Origin: Bacillota bacterium
Lineage (GTDB): Bacteria > Bacillota > UBA4882 > UBA8346
Assembly (NCBI GenBank): GCA_023415835.1
Contig: JAEZJK010000015.1
Location: 1 to 64,000, forward strand
DNA length: 64,000 nucleotides
Direction: 5' to 3'
The notes beneath the pieces were generated by a model. The model saw nothing but the letters and a program-made list of their open reading frames with translations, ran no database searches and was not told where the DNA came from. Positions 8,904-16,568 of this stretch are shown here, piece by piece. A program made the translations under genes and the position numbers. Each line of letters begins with the position of its first letter. Position 1 is the stretch's first letter.

Positions 8904-9435
8904 AATTACTCAAAATGAGTTAGAATATGCTATTTATCAATTCAATAAAGCCTATGATACAAGTGAAAATTTTAGGAAAATAGTTGACGATAATCCAGAA
9001 AAAAGAAAACAAGCAGAACTAGAAAAATTACAATCTGCAGTTATTCTTAATCTCTGTAAAGCTAATCATCAAAAATTACAATGGTTAAATAAAAATTATA
9101 GTGTGAAACGTTCTCATAAAGATAGGGTTATAGGAATTAATAATATTCCTTATTATACTAAATTTAATATTACTGATTTTCCAATTGATGATCGGAGTAA
9201 GGTATCAATTACAGTTGACAAAATCAATTGGTGTAAATCTAACAATATCAATAATATCATCTTTGGTATATATGCCAAAAATGAAGAAGCTTTTTATTTT
9301 GGAATGGTAGATATTGATCAAATTCCGGTTATTGGTCGATTTAATGAAGCAGGGAGTTATCGGAATCAGCATACTGATTTTTACAAAGACACTTATATAA
9401 TAAAAGCTTTAGATTTATCGGAATTGGAGGTTTAA
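8890..9435 (+). CDS. Phage protein of unknown function (181 aa)
   Basis: ATG at 8890 lies after AAGGAGAG, inside the end of the GIY-YIG-like gene. The product is a soluble mixed alpha/beta protein: a helical N-terminal third (NELEYAIYQFNKAYDTSENF) and a strand-rich C-terminal part (SNNINNIIFGIYAKNEEAFYFG). No family was recognised. It is the second gene in a run of tightly packed genes up to 10.67 kb. Confidence 0.6.
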   Translation: MMKFEITQNELEYAIYQFNKAYDTSENFRKIVDDNPEKRKQAELEKLQSAVILNLCKANHQKLQWLNKNYSVKRSHKDRVIGINNIPYYTKFNITDFPIDDRSKVSITVDKINWCKSNNINNIIFGIYAKNEEAFYFGMVDIDQIPVIGRFNEAGSYRNQHTDFYKDTYIIKALDLSELEV

Positions 9436-9439
9436 ATAT

Positions 9440-9625
9440 TTGAGTAATATTATTAAAGACGATATAAACAAACTGAAAGAAGAAAATAAACAGAAAAGAT
9501 TAGAAGAGATTAGGAAAACTGAAAATGCAATAAAATCTTTTGAATCTTCTCTGAAATATTACAATGAAAAACTAGCACGCTTACAAAGAGAAGAAGAAAA
9601 AGCAAACCGGAATCCATTAATATAA
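9440..9625 (+). CDS. Short coiled-coil protein (61 aa)
   Basis: TTG start at 9440 follows GGAGG in the end of the preceding gene. The 61-aa product is almost entirely charged helix (KLKEENKQKRLEEIRKTENA..., then EKLARLQREEEKANR), a probable coiled coil. It is part of the same operon. Function unknown. Confidence 0.6.
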   Translation: MSNIIKDDINKLKEENKQKRLEEIRKTENAIKSFESSLKYYNEKLARLQREEEKANRNPLI

Positions 9626-9663
9626 AAATTCAAAATTAAATTATAAGGAGATATATTATTATT

Positions 9664-10347
9664 ATGGCAAAATTTGAAATGAGTGTTAGTTCGGATCGCA
9701 GTATTTACGCAAGGTTAAAAGATCAAAATGGACCGGCCTTTTTTGTGAATGGAACTTTTGTCTACCCTGGATCTATTTTTCCTGGTCGTCCAGGCGAAAA
9801 ACCAAATGTAAGACCTGAATGGAATCGTGTTTCTGTTGATGCAAATGACGATATTGCTGAAATTGCAAAATATTTTCCTGAGATAGATTTTATCGAGGAA
9901 AATGAATACTTACAAATTGAGGCAGCGGAATATTTAAATACTATTAAAAATGAAGTCATTGAAATGACCCCAGATTTATTAAACTATCATTTGAATGATC
10001 CGGAAAAAGACCAGAAATATTATGAAACTGCATTAATGATATTACAAGACGAGAAACAAACTAGGGAAAATAAACTAAAAATTGCTTTAATTAATCAAAA
10101 ATTAGACGGTAAAGGGATTATTAGAACAGATTTAAATACATTGACTTTAGGCGAATATAAAGAAGCAGTCAACGAGTTATTTTATGTTCCAATTGAATTG
10201 TTTGAATTCAAGGTTGACAAAGAAAATGATATTGAATTTTTAAATTATGCTTTAATGTTAAAAAATACTGGGGATAAACAGGACAAGAACCTAAAAACCA
10301 AGATTCAGATTATCCAAGAAAGAATGAAAAAATTAAATGGCTGTTAA
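9664..10347 (+). CDS. Phage protein of unknown function (227 aa)
   Basis: ATG at 9664 follows TAAGGAG. The N-terminal 80 residues contain glycine/proline-rich strands (FVNGTFVYPGSIFPGRPGEKP); the rest is helical and charged. No family recognised. The stop overlaps the start of the bS21-like gene by 11 bp, indicating translational coupling with it. Confidence 0.6.
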   Translation: MAKFEMSVSSDRSIYARLKDQNGPAFFVNGTFVYPGSIFPGRPGEKPNVRPEWNRVSVDANDDIAEIAKYFPEIDFIEENEYLQIEAAEYLNTIKNEVIEMTPDLLNYHLNDPEKDQKYYETALMILQDEKQTRENKLKIALINQKLDGKGIIRTDLNTLTLGEYKEAVNELFYVPIELFEFKVDKENDIEFLNYALMLKNTGDKQDKNLKTKIQIIQERMKKLNGC

Positions 10348-10510
10348 TGTTTTAGTTAAACGTAAATATAATGAAAACTTTGAAGATTTACTAAATCGTT
10401 TTATTAATTTGTGTAAAAAAGAAAAGGTATTAAAACAGTATAAAGATCATATGAGTTTCTCTACAGATTCGGAAAAACGCGAACAAAAAAGTATTAATGC
10501 TAAACAATGA
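10337..10510 (+). CDS. Ribosomal protein bS21-like protein (57 aa)
   Basis: The product begins MAVNVLVKRKYNENFEDLL and continues NRFINLCKKEKVLKQYKDHM, then a basic tail with SEKREQKS. This matches the bS21 pattern: a short VxVxxNE start, a helix with RF...C.K..VL, then an F..xSxKR basic tail. bS21 sits next to the anti-Shine-Dalgarno end of 16S rRNA and affects initiation. Phage-borne bS21 homologues are known and are thought to redirect host ribosomes. Start ATG lies inside the end of the previous gene. A shorter relative follows 27 bp downstream. Confidence 0.6.
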   Translation: MAVNVLVKRKYNENFEDLLNRFINLCKKEKVLKQYKDHMSFSTDSEKREQKSINAKQ

Positions 10511-10537
10511 GCAAAAAGGCAAAGGAGATAGGGGAAA

Positions 10538-10669
10538 ATGGCCACAAATGTAATTGTACATTGTAATAATATTGATTTTGAAGAAACTATCCAAAAATTT
10601 TGTAACGAAGTAAAAGAATCAAATCTTTTATGGGAAATTAAAAAACATGGAAAGAAAAGAAAAAGTTAA
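10538..10669 (+). CDS. Second bS21-like short protein (43 aa)
   Basis: ATG at 10538 follows a good AAAGGAG ribosome binding site. The product (MATNVIVHCNNIDFEETIQK, then FCNEVKESNLLWEIKKHGKKRKS) aligns over its length with the preceding bS21-like protein: NVxV..N..FEE.I.KF...VKES.LL.E.KK followed by a lysine-rich end. It lacks the longer C-terminal tail. It may be a divergent duplicate or an unrelated small basic protein. Followed by a strong terminator. Confidence 0.5.
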   Translation: MATNVIVHCNNIDFEETIQKFCNEVKESNLLWEIKKHGKKRKS

Positions 10670-10702
10670 ATAATAGACCGTACAATATGAATTTGACGAA
10701 TA

Positions 10703-10735
10703 AAAAGAGATCCATTTTGGAATCTCTTTTTGTTT
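10703..10735 (+). terminator. Rho-independent terminator ending the bS21-like operon
   Basis: AAAGAGAT-CCA pairs with TGG-A-ATCTCTTT, followed by TTTTGTTTC. It separates the tightly packed genes 8.47-10.67 kb from the single gene at 10763. Confidence 0.75.
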
Positions 10736-10762
10736 CAATTTTAATGGAGGTATAATTAATAA

Positions 10763-11467
10763 ATGGCAAATGAAGTTATTGATTTTGAATTAACAACAGA
10801 TCCGGTGCAAGCAAAAGTTGCCCTTAATGCTGCTTTTGATGGAACTACTCAAACAGCATTAAAGGCTGGAGATGTTAAGGATAGTATTAATGGAGTGGCT
10901 TTAAGTGAAATATTTGAGAATGATAATAAGACGGTTAAAAAGGCGACGAGTGCGGAGAGTGCGACTCTAGCCGAAGCGGCAAAGGCCGATAAGAGGTTTC
11001 AAATAAGTGCTTCTGGATATGCAGAATCGGATATGCTACCTGGTACGAGTTTTATACCTATATGTCCATTTCCTTCTGGATTAGCCGAAGGGCAACAACT
11101 TGTACTGAAAAAAATAAGAGCTTTCTGGGATAGTAGCGATAATACAATAGCTCAAATCCAGGTAGGCTATATTTTTGGGGATAGCACATTTCCCGGTATG
11201 GACACCATGGCAGATGCAAAACTAACTCTTACCGGAACAAGCGGTGACTTTGGTAAGCAATATACTATAGGTAAAGTTGTAGTCGCGTCTCCGAATACTG
11301 TGATAAAAAAGTGGGGAGAACCGGGAATAATATATCCAACATATTTACATGTTCGAGAACAAGATTGTTTAGTTTGCGCTATGTTTGATCAACCGGGTAG
11401 TGCTTCGTATATTATAAAATATACAGTCTGGATGGAGTTTGCCATTGAACCTATTACCCCTATTTAA
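10763..11467 (+). CDS. Putative virion-associated protein (234 aa)
   Basis: ATG at 10763 lies 13 nt after GGAGG. Residues 1-80 are alanine-rich and helical (SAESATLAEAAKADKRF). The remaining 150 residues are strand- and glycine-rich with a pattern like receptor-binding or decoration domains (IQVGYIFGDSTFPGMD, IIYPTYLHVREQDCLVCAMF). The alpha-then-beta layout fits a short tail or fibre-like protein, but no family was recognised. It is isolated between two terminator regions. Confidence 0.5.
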   Translation: MANEVIDFELTTDPVQAKVALNAAFDGTTQTALKAGDVKDSINGVALSEIFENDNKTVKKATSAESATLAEAAKADKRFQISASGYAESDMLPGTSFIPICPFPSGLAEGQQLVLKKIRAFWDSSDNTIAQIQVGYIFGDSTFPGMDTMADAKLTLTGTSGDFGKQYTIGKVVVASPNTVIKKWGEPGIIYPTYLHVREQDCLVCAMFDQPGSASYIIKYTVWMEFAIEPITPI

Positions 11468-11640
11468 TCTACCAATACTATTAAACCTAGCTTTTTAAAA
11501 GTGCAATCCAATCTCTAGTTTTAATTGTTTGTGGCTTGATTTAGAAATTGAATAACCTTCCCAACATTCTGGGAAAGTGAAAAAGGGTATAATTTAACAA
11601 TTTTTATATCATTCCTAAAAGTTACATTATTGGAATTAGA

Positions 11641-11669
11641 TTGACATTAAACATTGATAAATATATAAT
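11641..11669 (+). promoter_or_regulatory. Consensus sigma-A promoter for the AbrB-like gene
   Basis: TTGACA (11641-11646), a 17-bp spacer and TATAAT (11664-11669) match the consensus exactly. The downstream gene starts at 11714. Confidence 0.85.
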
Positions 11670-11713
11670 AATCCTAATGATATTTGTTAATAAAACGGAA
11701 ACGGTGATTATTA

Positions 11714-11959
11714 TTGAAAACCAATGTAATTATAAGAACAACAGATCATCTAGGTAGAGTTGTTCTTCCATCAGCATTGCGCTATTTAATGAATATTAAT
11801 CAGGATGATTTTCTTGAATTTTTTGTTGATGAAGAAAGTATTATTCTTAAAAAATATATGCGGGGTTGTATTTTCTGTAAGAATGCGGAAGAACTAAAAG
11901 ATATTCAAGGTAAAATCATATGTCAATCATGTTTAAAAGAACTTAAGGAATTAGCGTAA
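11714..11959 (+). CDS. AbrB/SpoVT-type transcriptional regulator with a zinc-binding tail
   Basis: The 81-aa product (TTG start at 11714) has an N-terminal swapped-hairpin AbrB domain (IIRTTDHLGRVVLPSALRYL, then DDFLEFFVDEESIILKKY) and a C-terminal CIFC...CQSC pair that probably binds zinc. Clostridial AbrB-type transition-state regulators share this layout. It has its own perfect promoter and is followed by two terminators, so it is a single-gene unit and likely strongly expressed in the lysogen. Confidence 0.85.
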   Translation: MKTNVIIRTTDHLGRVVLPSALRYLMNINQDDFLEFFVDEESIILKKYMRGCIFCKNAEELKDIQGKIICQSCLKELKELA

Positions 11960-11975
11960 TAATATTAGTGTAGAA

Positions 11976-12005
11976 AAACCGCTAATTAAGGCGGTTTAAA
12001 TTTTT
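11976..12005 (+). terminator. Rho-independent terminator
   Basis: AAACCGC (11976-11982) pairs with GCGGTTT (11991-11997), followed by AAATTTTT. Confidence 0.7.
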
Positions 12006-12008
12006 AAT

Positions 12009-12047
12009 AAGATACTGCTTTCTTAGCTGGAGGCAGTATCTTTGTAT
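12009..12047 (+). terminator. Second terminator hairpin before the integration genes
   Basis: AAGATACTGC (12009-12018) pairs perfectly with GCAGTATCTT (12033-12042), followed by TGTATTTTATT. Together with the preceding hairpin it isolates the AbrB gene from xis/int. Confidence 0.65.
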
Positions 12048-12076
12048 TTTATTGAAAAGGAGTAATGATTTAACAT

Positions 12077-12298
12077 ATGCAAAATGATATAATAGATTCA
12101 GGTTTTCATATGAATAATATGCCCGATATATTAACCCCCGAAATGATTAGGGAATACTTACATCTTGGGAGATCAAAAACTTATGATTTGATGAATCAAC
12201 CTACTTTTCCTTCATTTCGATTGGGTAAAGAATTACGGGTACAGAAAGGGGATTTGTTGCAATGGTTGGACGAACAAAAGGAGGCTAAATTTAGGTGA
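12077..12298 (+). CDS. Excisionase-like helix-turn-helix protein
   Basis: The 73-aa product has the winged helix of the excisionase/AlpA-type DNA-binding family: LTPEMIREYLHLGRSKTYDL, then PTFPSFRLGKELRVQKGDLL and WLDEQ. It would direct the neighbouring integrase towards excision. Its stop overlaps the GTG start of the integrase by 4 bp, so the two are translated together. Confidence 0.8.
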   Translation: MQNDIIDSGFHMNNMPDILTPEMIREYLHLGRSKTYDLMNQPTFPSFRLGKELRVQKGDLLQWLDEQKEAKFR

Positions 12299-13437
12299 GA
12301 GGATGTATAAAATCACGTGGTAAAAAGTATGTCGTTATTGTAACAGTAGGGAAAAAGAAGAATAAAGATGGTAAATTAATTCCCGATCAAAAGTGGATAA
12401 CCTGCGATTCTAAAAAACAAGCCGAAGCAAAACTAGCAGAATTAATTAATCAGGTAAATAAGGGTGAATATATTCCAGATTCTAAGATTACGGTGGGTGA
12501 ATGGTTAAAACGATGGTTAGATGTTTATGTAATGAAAAGTTCTAAAAAGAAACTACGGACAAAAGAAAGCTATAAAAACATCGTTGAAAATCATTTAATA
12601 CCGGCTTTAGGTGATTATCTACTTCAAAAGTTAAAACCAATTCACATTCAAAATTATTATAATACCTCTCCTTTATCGGACAAAACAAAATCAATTCATC
12701 AGGCAACATTATATCAAGCTTTAAAGGTTGCAATGGTTCAAGAGGGTTTAATTAAAGAAAATTCTGCTGAATTGGTTGCAGAAAAGCCAAACGGGAAAAA
12801 GATTACTCATGAGATGCAGACTTGGAGTAAAGAAGAGGTTAAAAAGTTTCTAGGAATAGCTAAAAATAGAGGTATTAAGACAGAATGCTTTTATACTTTA
12901 GCTTTAGAAACGGGTATGAGAAAAGGAGAAATCTGCGGATTAAAATGGGAAGATGTGAATTGGGAAACTTCAATAATTTCTATTCAAAGGACATTATTAA
13001 AAGCAGGTGTTAACCCTATTCTTGGTACTCCTAAGAGTAATAAAACAAGGGCTGTAGCAATATCTAGGGATACAATGGAACTACTAAGAAGATTAAAAGT
13101 AGAACAGAACAAATTAAAACTTAGTCAGGGAAGCGCTTTTAATGATCAAGGGTACATATTTACTAAAAAGAATGGTGGACCACTTCAATTAAACAACATT
13201 GGAGAAAATGAGTTTAATAAGATAATTAAAAAAGCAAAGGTTAAACAGATTCGATTTCATGATTTGAGGCATACGGCTATTACTTTGATGTTAGAACAAG
13301 GGATTCATTATAAAGTAGTAGCTGAACGAGTGGGTCATTCTGATGTATCTATTACTCTAAATCGTTACTCTCATGTTTCAGCAGATTTACAAAAAGAAGC
13401 CGCCCAAAAGATCGGAAGTCTTTTGAGCAGTCATTAG
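12295..13437 (+). CDS. int: Tyrosine recombinase (integrase) of the left element
   Basis: The 380-aa product (GTG start overlapping the excisionase stop) has an N-terminal arm-binding domain (KKYVVIVTVGKKKNKDG), a SAM-like core-binding domain (about 65-160) and a catalytic domain with R in TGMRKGE, HDLRH, GH in VGHSDV and the nucleophile Y in NRYSHV. All catalytic residues are present. It reads towards the tRNA-Leu half 65 bp downstream, which is the expected attachment site. Length is typical for Firmicute phage integrases. Confidence 0.9.
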   Translation: MRGCIKSRGKKYVVIVTVGKKKNKDGKLIPDQKWITCDSKKQAEAKLAELINQVNKGEYIPDSKITVGEWLKRWLDVYVMKSSKKKLRTKESYKNIVENHLIPALGDYLLQKLKPIHIQNYYNTSPLSDKTKSIHQATLYQALKVAMVQEGLIKENSAELVAEKPNGKKITHEMQTWSKEEVKKFLGIAKNRGIKTECFYTLALETGMRKGEICGLKWEDVNWETSIISIQRTLLKAGVNPILGTPKSNKTRAVAISRDTMELLRRLKVEQNKLKLSQGSAFNDQGYIFTKKNGGPLQLNNIGENEFNKIIKKAKVKQIRFHDLRHTAITLMLEQGIHYKVVAERVGHSDVSITLNRYSHVSADLQKEAAQKIGSLLSSH

Positions 13438-13501
13438 AAAACTATTAGCAATTACTCTTTTATATCCTTAAACTATTGATAAATCAATAATTTAAAATCA
13501 T

Positions 13502-13560
13502 TGGTGCCGAAGGCCGGACTCGAACCGGCACGCTTTTAACGGCGGTGGATTTTGAGTTTT
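13502..13560 (-). other. 3' half of tRNA-Leu(CAA), probable att site
   Basis: On the minus strand the sequence from the anticodon loop (CT-CAA-AA) to CCA matches tRNA-Leu: a T arm (GCCGG-TTCGAGT-CCGGC), a class II variable arm and the acceptor end CTTCGGCACCA. The 5' half is absent: upstream bases do not form the D arm or the acceptor partner, so it is not a functional tRNA. Such 3' tRNA segments are classic phage attachment cores. Integrase genes of both elements end on either side. Confidence 0.75.
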
Positions 13561-13714
13561 CCGCCTTACATAATTAGGGTAGTTAATCAAGATTACGTTA
13601 AATATAAAAATACGAGTTAAACCACTGTTTTTAGTTAAAAACAATTCCATTATTTTCCTTGAAAATCAATCTAAAAAAATCAATTTATAATCGTAACTCC
13701 TGTCAAAATTCCTG

Positions 13715-14971
13715 TCAATTTTCTGCGGCGGATGGAAGCTTATCTTTAGATTGATTTATTTTAATTAGCCCTCCGATTGTCGCAGCCGCCTTTTGTTTCA
13801 TTTTGTCAGTTACATGAGAATAAATATCGCCGGTTGTCCCGATTGTCGCGTGTCCAAGAAGTTCCTGAACGGTTTTTAAACTCTCCCCGTTTTCAAGTAA
13901 TGCGGTGGCATAAGAATGCCTCAATTTGTGAAAGGTAATTTCTTCAGGAAGTCCATTGTCTCTAATTAGTTTTTTAAAATGTTTTGATAGAGTACCCGAT
14001 TCCACTGGTCGGCCATCTTCCCATGCAAATATATAACCTTGATCGTTGTACTTATCTCCGGCCAACTGTTTTTCATTATCTAGACGCTCCAACCATCGTT
14101 CTATTAATTCTCCAATCGCTGGTTCTAAGGGTATCTCCCGGGTGCCCTTTTTGCTTTTTGGCGGCTTTTTAATTTTGAGGGTTTTTGGATCTTTATCTGA
14201 CTTTTGGTTTCGGTTTTTTACTCGAACGATAGTTTCTTTTATATCAAGAGTATAAACCTTTTGCTTCTTCTTCTTTATGGTTTTTTCGGAAATAATAAAT
14301 TTATCTCGTTTTAAGGCTGCTAATTCGCCCAACCTAAGGCCCGAAGCGAAGTCGACTACAAAAGCAGTAAACCACCGATCTTCACAAATATCCTTTAGGA
14401 ATTTATTAAATTGTGCAACTGGCAAATATTTAGCTTCGTGCTTTTCTTGTTTGGGTGGCTCGGTAAGATCGTCTGGATTTCGATATATTTTTCCTGACCG
14501 CACGGCTTGAGCAAGAGCATTGTTGATAATAATATGCATATGGTGGACCGAATTTTTGGAGAGAGTTTCGCCTCCTCGTCCATTAAGCGGTTTGGCCTTG
14601 AGTCGCTCGGCATAAAATTCTTGAATAATATCCGGTTCAGCCGATAACTCCTGAAGGGTATAATGGCCTAACTTGGGCTTTATATGGTTCTCAATCCAAG
14701 ATTCATATTTATCTAACGTTGTTCCTCCGACTCTTTGCTGGACATAATTATTCATCCAAGTATCTAGCCATTCCTCGAAAGTGATGTTAGTCGGCTTCAC
14801 GTAGATGCCTTTACGTGCTTTTTCAAGAGCATCATCAAGTTTGGCTTTGACTTCACTTTGTTTTCGGCCATAAAAATATTGAGTTTTGCCGGCAATTTCT
14901 ACTTCAGCAACCCAGCGTTTGTCTTTACGTTGATATATGCTTCCTTCACCATTAGCTCTTCGTTTCGCCAT
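13715..14971 (-). CDS. int: Tyrosine recombinase (integrase) of the right prophage
   Basis: Start MAKRRANGEGSIYQRKDKRW at 14971 is typical of Firmicute phage integrases; an upstream in-frame codon at 15007 adds a non-conserved extension. The 418-aa product has an AP2-like arm-binding N-terminus, a SAM-like core-binding domain and a catalytic domain with R in ASGLRLGE, HKLRH, GH in LLGHATI and Y in DIYSHV. All catalytic residues are present. It integrates the prophage at the tRNA-Leu 3' end, 150 bp beyond its stop. Its start overlaps the upstream membrane-peptide gene by 20 bp. Confidence 0.92.
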   Translation of the reverse strand: MAKRRANGEGSIYQRKDKRWVAEVEIAGKTQYFYGRKQSEVKAKLDDALEKARKGIYVKPTNITFEEWLDTWMNNYVQQRVGGTTLDKYESWIENHIKPKLGHYTLQELSAEPDIIQEFYAERLKAKPLNGRGGETLSKNSVHHMHIIINNALAQAVRSGKIYRNPDDLTEPPKQEKHEAKYLPVAQFNKFLKDICEDRWFTAFVVDFASGLRLGELAALKRDKFIISEKTIKKKKQKVYTLDIKETIVRVKNRNQKSDKDPKTLKIKKPPKSKKGTREIPLEPAIGELIERWLERLDNEKQLAGDKYNDQGYIFAWEDGRPVESGTLSKHFKKLIRDNGLPEEITFHKLRHSYATALLENGESLKTVQELLGHATIGTTGDIYSHVTDKMKQKAAATIGGLIKINQSKDKLPSAAEN

Positions 14972-15161
14972 TCTTCCGTTGCCCTTTCTTCGAAAAATAA
15001 AAATCATAATACATCCATGCCGCCCATCCGGACATAGGCAGGCCTAAGCAGGCGCCAAAAGCGTTAAAACCAAAGCTGTTGGCGATATTGCACTCATTGA
15101 AACAAAGGCGGAGGCCTAAGATAAATAGTATTAGGATGTAGTTTTTAGGAACCTTTTGCAT
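14952..15161 (-). CDS. Small membrane protein upstream of integrase (69 aa)
   Basis: ATG at 15161 has an excellent AAGGAG ribosome binding site. The product has two hydrophobic stretches (YILILFILGLRLCF and GACLGLPMSGWAAWMYY) and a basic C-terminus (KKGQRKNG), consistent with a small inner-membrane protein. It overlaps and is probably co-translated with the integrase. It may act in superinfection exclusion, as small lysogeny-module membrane proteins often do; that is inference. Confidence 0.6.
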   Translation of the reverse strand: MQKVPKNYILILFILGLRLCFNECNIANSFGFNAFGACLGLPMSGWAAWMYYDFYFSKKGQRKNGETKS

Positions 15162-15179
15162 AAGTTCTCCTTATATCTT

Positions 15180-15208
15180 TTGATTATTGTATTAGAATAA
15201 GTTATAAT
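15180..15208 (+). promoter_or_regulatory. Promoter for the 15.2-kb rightward gene
   Basis: TTGATT (15180-15185), 17-bp spacer, TATAAT (15203-15208), 22 bp upstream of the ATG at 15231. Confidence 0.7.
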
Positions 15209-15230
15209 TAATCTGAGGAGTGTGGTAAAT

Positions 15231-15440
15231 ATGGAATTAGGCGCTATTCAACAACTGACTCAAAATCCAAGTATTGTTATAAATCCTGAAAATTCTAATA
15301 ACAATGAGATGCTCAACCTTCTTCGCCAGATCGACAAGAAGCTGACTCTTCTTCTGCGTCTGCTTCTTCCTGATGAAAACCAATTGGCTGCTTCGGTTCA
15401 GAGGGGTTCGCTCTCGGAAGAGCCAAAAGCAAAAAGCTGA
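15231..15440 (+). CDS. Small helical protein of unknown function (69 aa)
   Basis: ATG at 15231 is correctly spaced from GAGGAG and follows a near-consensus promoter; the GTG at 15222 lies too close to that site. The product has a central helix MLNLLRQIDKKLTLLLRLLL, found in many small phage and plasmid proteins, with polar ends. The last 128 bp overlap the end of the convergent gene at 15313-15693, so the two would share DNA read on both strands. Confidence 0.55.
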   Translation: MELGAIQQLTQNPSIVINPENSNNNEMLNLLRQIDKKLTLLLRLLLPDENQLAASVQRGSLSEEPKAKS

Positions 15441-15693
15441 TTTGGCTAATATGTTGAATTAATTGGACTTCAGAACCATTATCTAATTTGCCATAAAAAC
15501 AGATTAATTTAGGGTTATAATAGCCAATATCTCTCACAGCGAATTGAATGCTTTGACCGAAACTAACCAGACGAATTCCTACCTCGTGCTCCTGATCAAG
15601 CTGTTCGTCAAATTCTTTAATATATTCAAGTAGGCGTTTGTGAAAACCGCTTGCTAATTCACTTTCTTGTGATTCTTTTAGTAATTCTGTCAT
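15313..15693 (-). CDS. DUF6173-like protein
   Basis: The product has 126 aa. Residues about 10-90 read KRLLEYIKEFDEQLDQEHEV, GIRLVSFGQSIQFAVRDIGY and LICFYGKLDNGSEVQLIQHI, then SQISFLLLALPR. I recognise this as the DUF6173-type family found in Firmicute prophages; its function is unknown. The tail after residue 95 overlaps the convergent gene and looks unconserved. No good ribosome binding site precedes ATG 15693. Confidence 0.6.
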   Translation of the reverse strand: MTELLKESQESELASGFHKRLLEYIKEFDEQLDQEHEVGIRLVSFGQSIQFAVRDIGYYNPKLICFYGKLDNGSEVQLIQHISQISFLLLALPRANPSEPKQPIGFHQEEADAEEESASCRSGEEG

Positions 15694-15823
15694 ATTATTA
15701 ATGTCAAAACTAGGTCTTTAATCTTGAAGATCAAAAGGTATAGGTATGCCTTTGGGTATTTTAAAAGCATCGGGCAATTTATTGGACACACTATCACATC
15801 CTTCTCCCCGCAAGGGGTATTTT

Positions 15824-16006
15824 TTATTGTTTATCCTCGTTAGCCACGGTTGCCTTCTCTAACTCGGCCAGCTCTTCAAGCAGTTCTTCCTTGGTAATCA
15901 GCCCCTTCCGCTCCAAGACATTAACAAGGGCCTGGATGGTATAAAGCTGGCTAAGGACTAATTGCTCGATGTCGACTTGATCGCGTTTATGGTTGGAATT
16001 TGGCAT
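15824..16006 (-). CDS. Small helical protein in the lysogeny block (60 aa)
   Basis: ATG at 16006 follows AGGACGG. The product (VDIEQLVLSQLYTIQALVNV, then LERKGLITKEELLEELAEL) is helical and acidic, with a short N-terminal basic segment. The ITKEELLEEL motif is common in small proteins that form amphipathic helices. Function unknown. Confidence 0.6.
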   Translation of the reverse strand: MPNSNHKRDQVDIEQLVLSQLYTIQALVNVLERKGLITKEELLEELAELEKATVANEDKQ

Positions 16007-16030
16007 GTAAACCGTCCTAATACTTTTTGG

Positions 16031-16507
16031 TTATTGTATAGAATAATCCGTCTTTTTGCATTTCTTAAGCTTTTCAATTGCAATGTCTTTGTCCATTAGC
16101 TCAAATTTAGGAGCGGAAACTATTAAGCCGCTTGCAGCCATATAAAAATTTATATAATAAGTTTCTCCGGCCAAAACATCTATGTAAAATTCATTGTAGT
16201 GGTGGGTGTTATAAGAAGAAAGTTTTATTTTCCCAGGAGCTACTTTACATGTTGTATAATCATAAAATCCTAAGGCATCTACTAGTAAGCCGTTTACAAA
16301 AAAGGGAGAAATAATTGTGGATGTAATTCCTGGTGCTCCCGACACTCGCATTATTATGAGAGTTGCAGTGTTTTTTCCGGTATCAGTTGAGGCCGAGGAT
16401 TGATTTTGTACGGTAGGTTGAGGATTATTGGAAATGGTCTCACCTTCAGCAAAACAAAGTGAATTCGAAAACAGAAGTGTCAATAGGAGTAAGCAGAGTT
16501 TTTTCAT
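16031..16507 (-). CDS. Secreted or cell-envelope protein with signal peptide (158 aa)
   Basis: ATG at 16507 is well placed after AGGAGGG; the upstream codon at 16534 has no such site. Residues 1-20 (MKKLCLLLLTLLFSNSLCFA) form a typical signal peptide with an AxA-like end. The mature part has a threonine/serine/glutamine-rich linker and a beta-rich domain (LIIMRVSGAPG, FFVNGLLVDALG, GETYYINFYMA) reminiscent of DUF2846 proteins. A secreted protein in a lysogeny block may be a lysogenic-conversion gene. The family assignment is tentative. Confidence 0.65.
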   Translation of the reverse strand: MKKLCLLLLTLLFSNSLCFAEGETISNNPQPTVQNQSSASTDTGKNTATLIIMRVSGAPGITSTIISPFFVNGLLVDALGFYDYTTCKVAPGKIKLSSYNTHHYNEFYIDVLAGETYYINFYMAASGLIVSAPKFELMDKDIAIEKLKKCKKTDYSIQ

Positions 16508-16568
16508 ATACAGCCCTCCTCTATTTTTCGACAAAATAACCGTTAAAATTCGACAAAGCCCTTAAACG

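Noticed and set aside
13984..14510. Rightward open frames over the integrase gene
   Set aside because: They lie opposite a well-conserved integrase and have unnatural composition and no ribosome binding sites.
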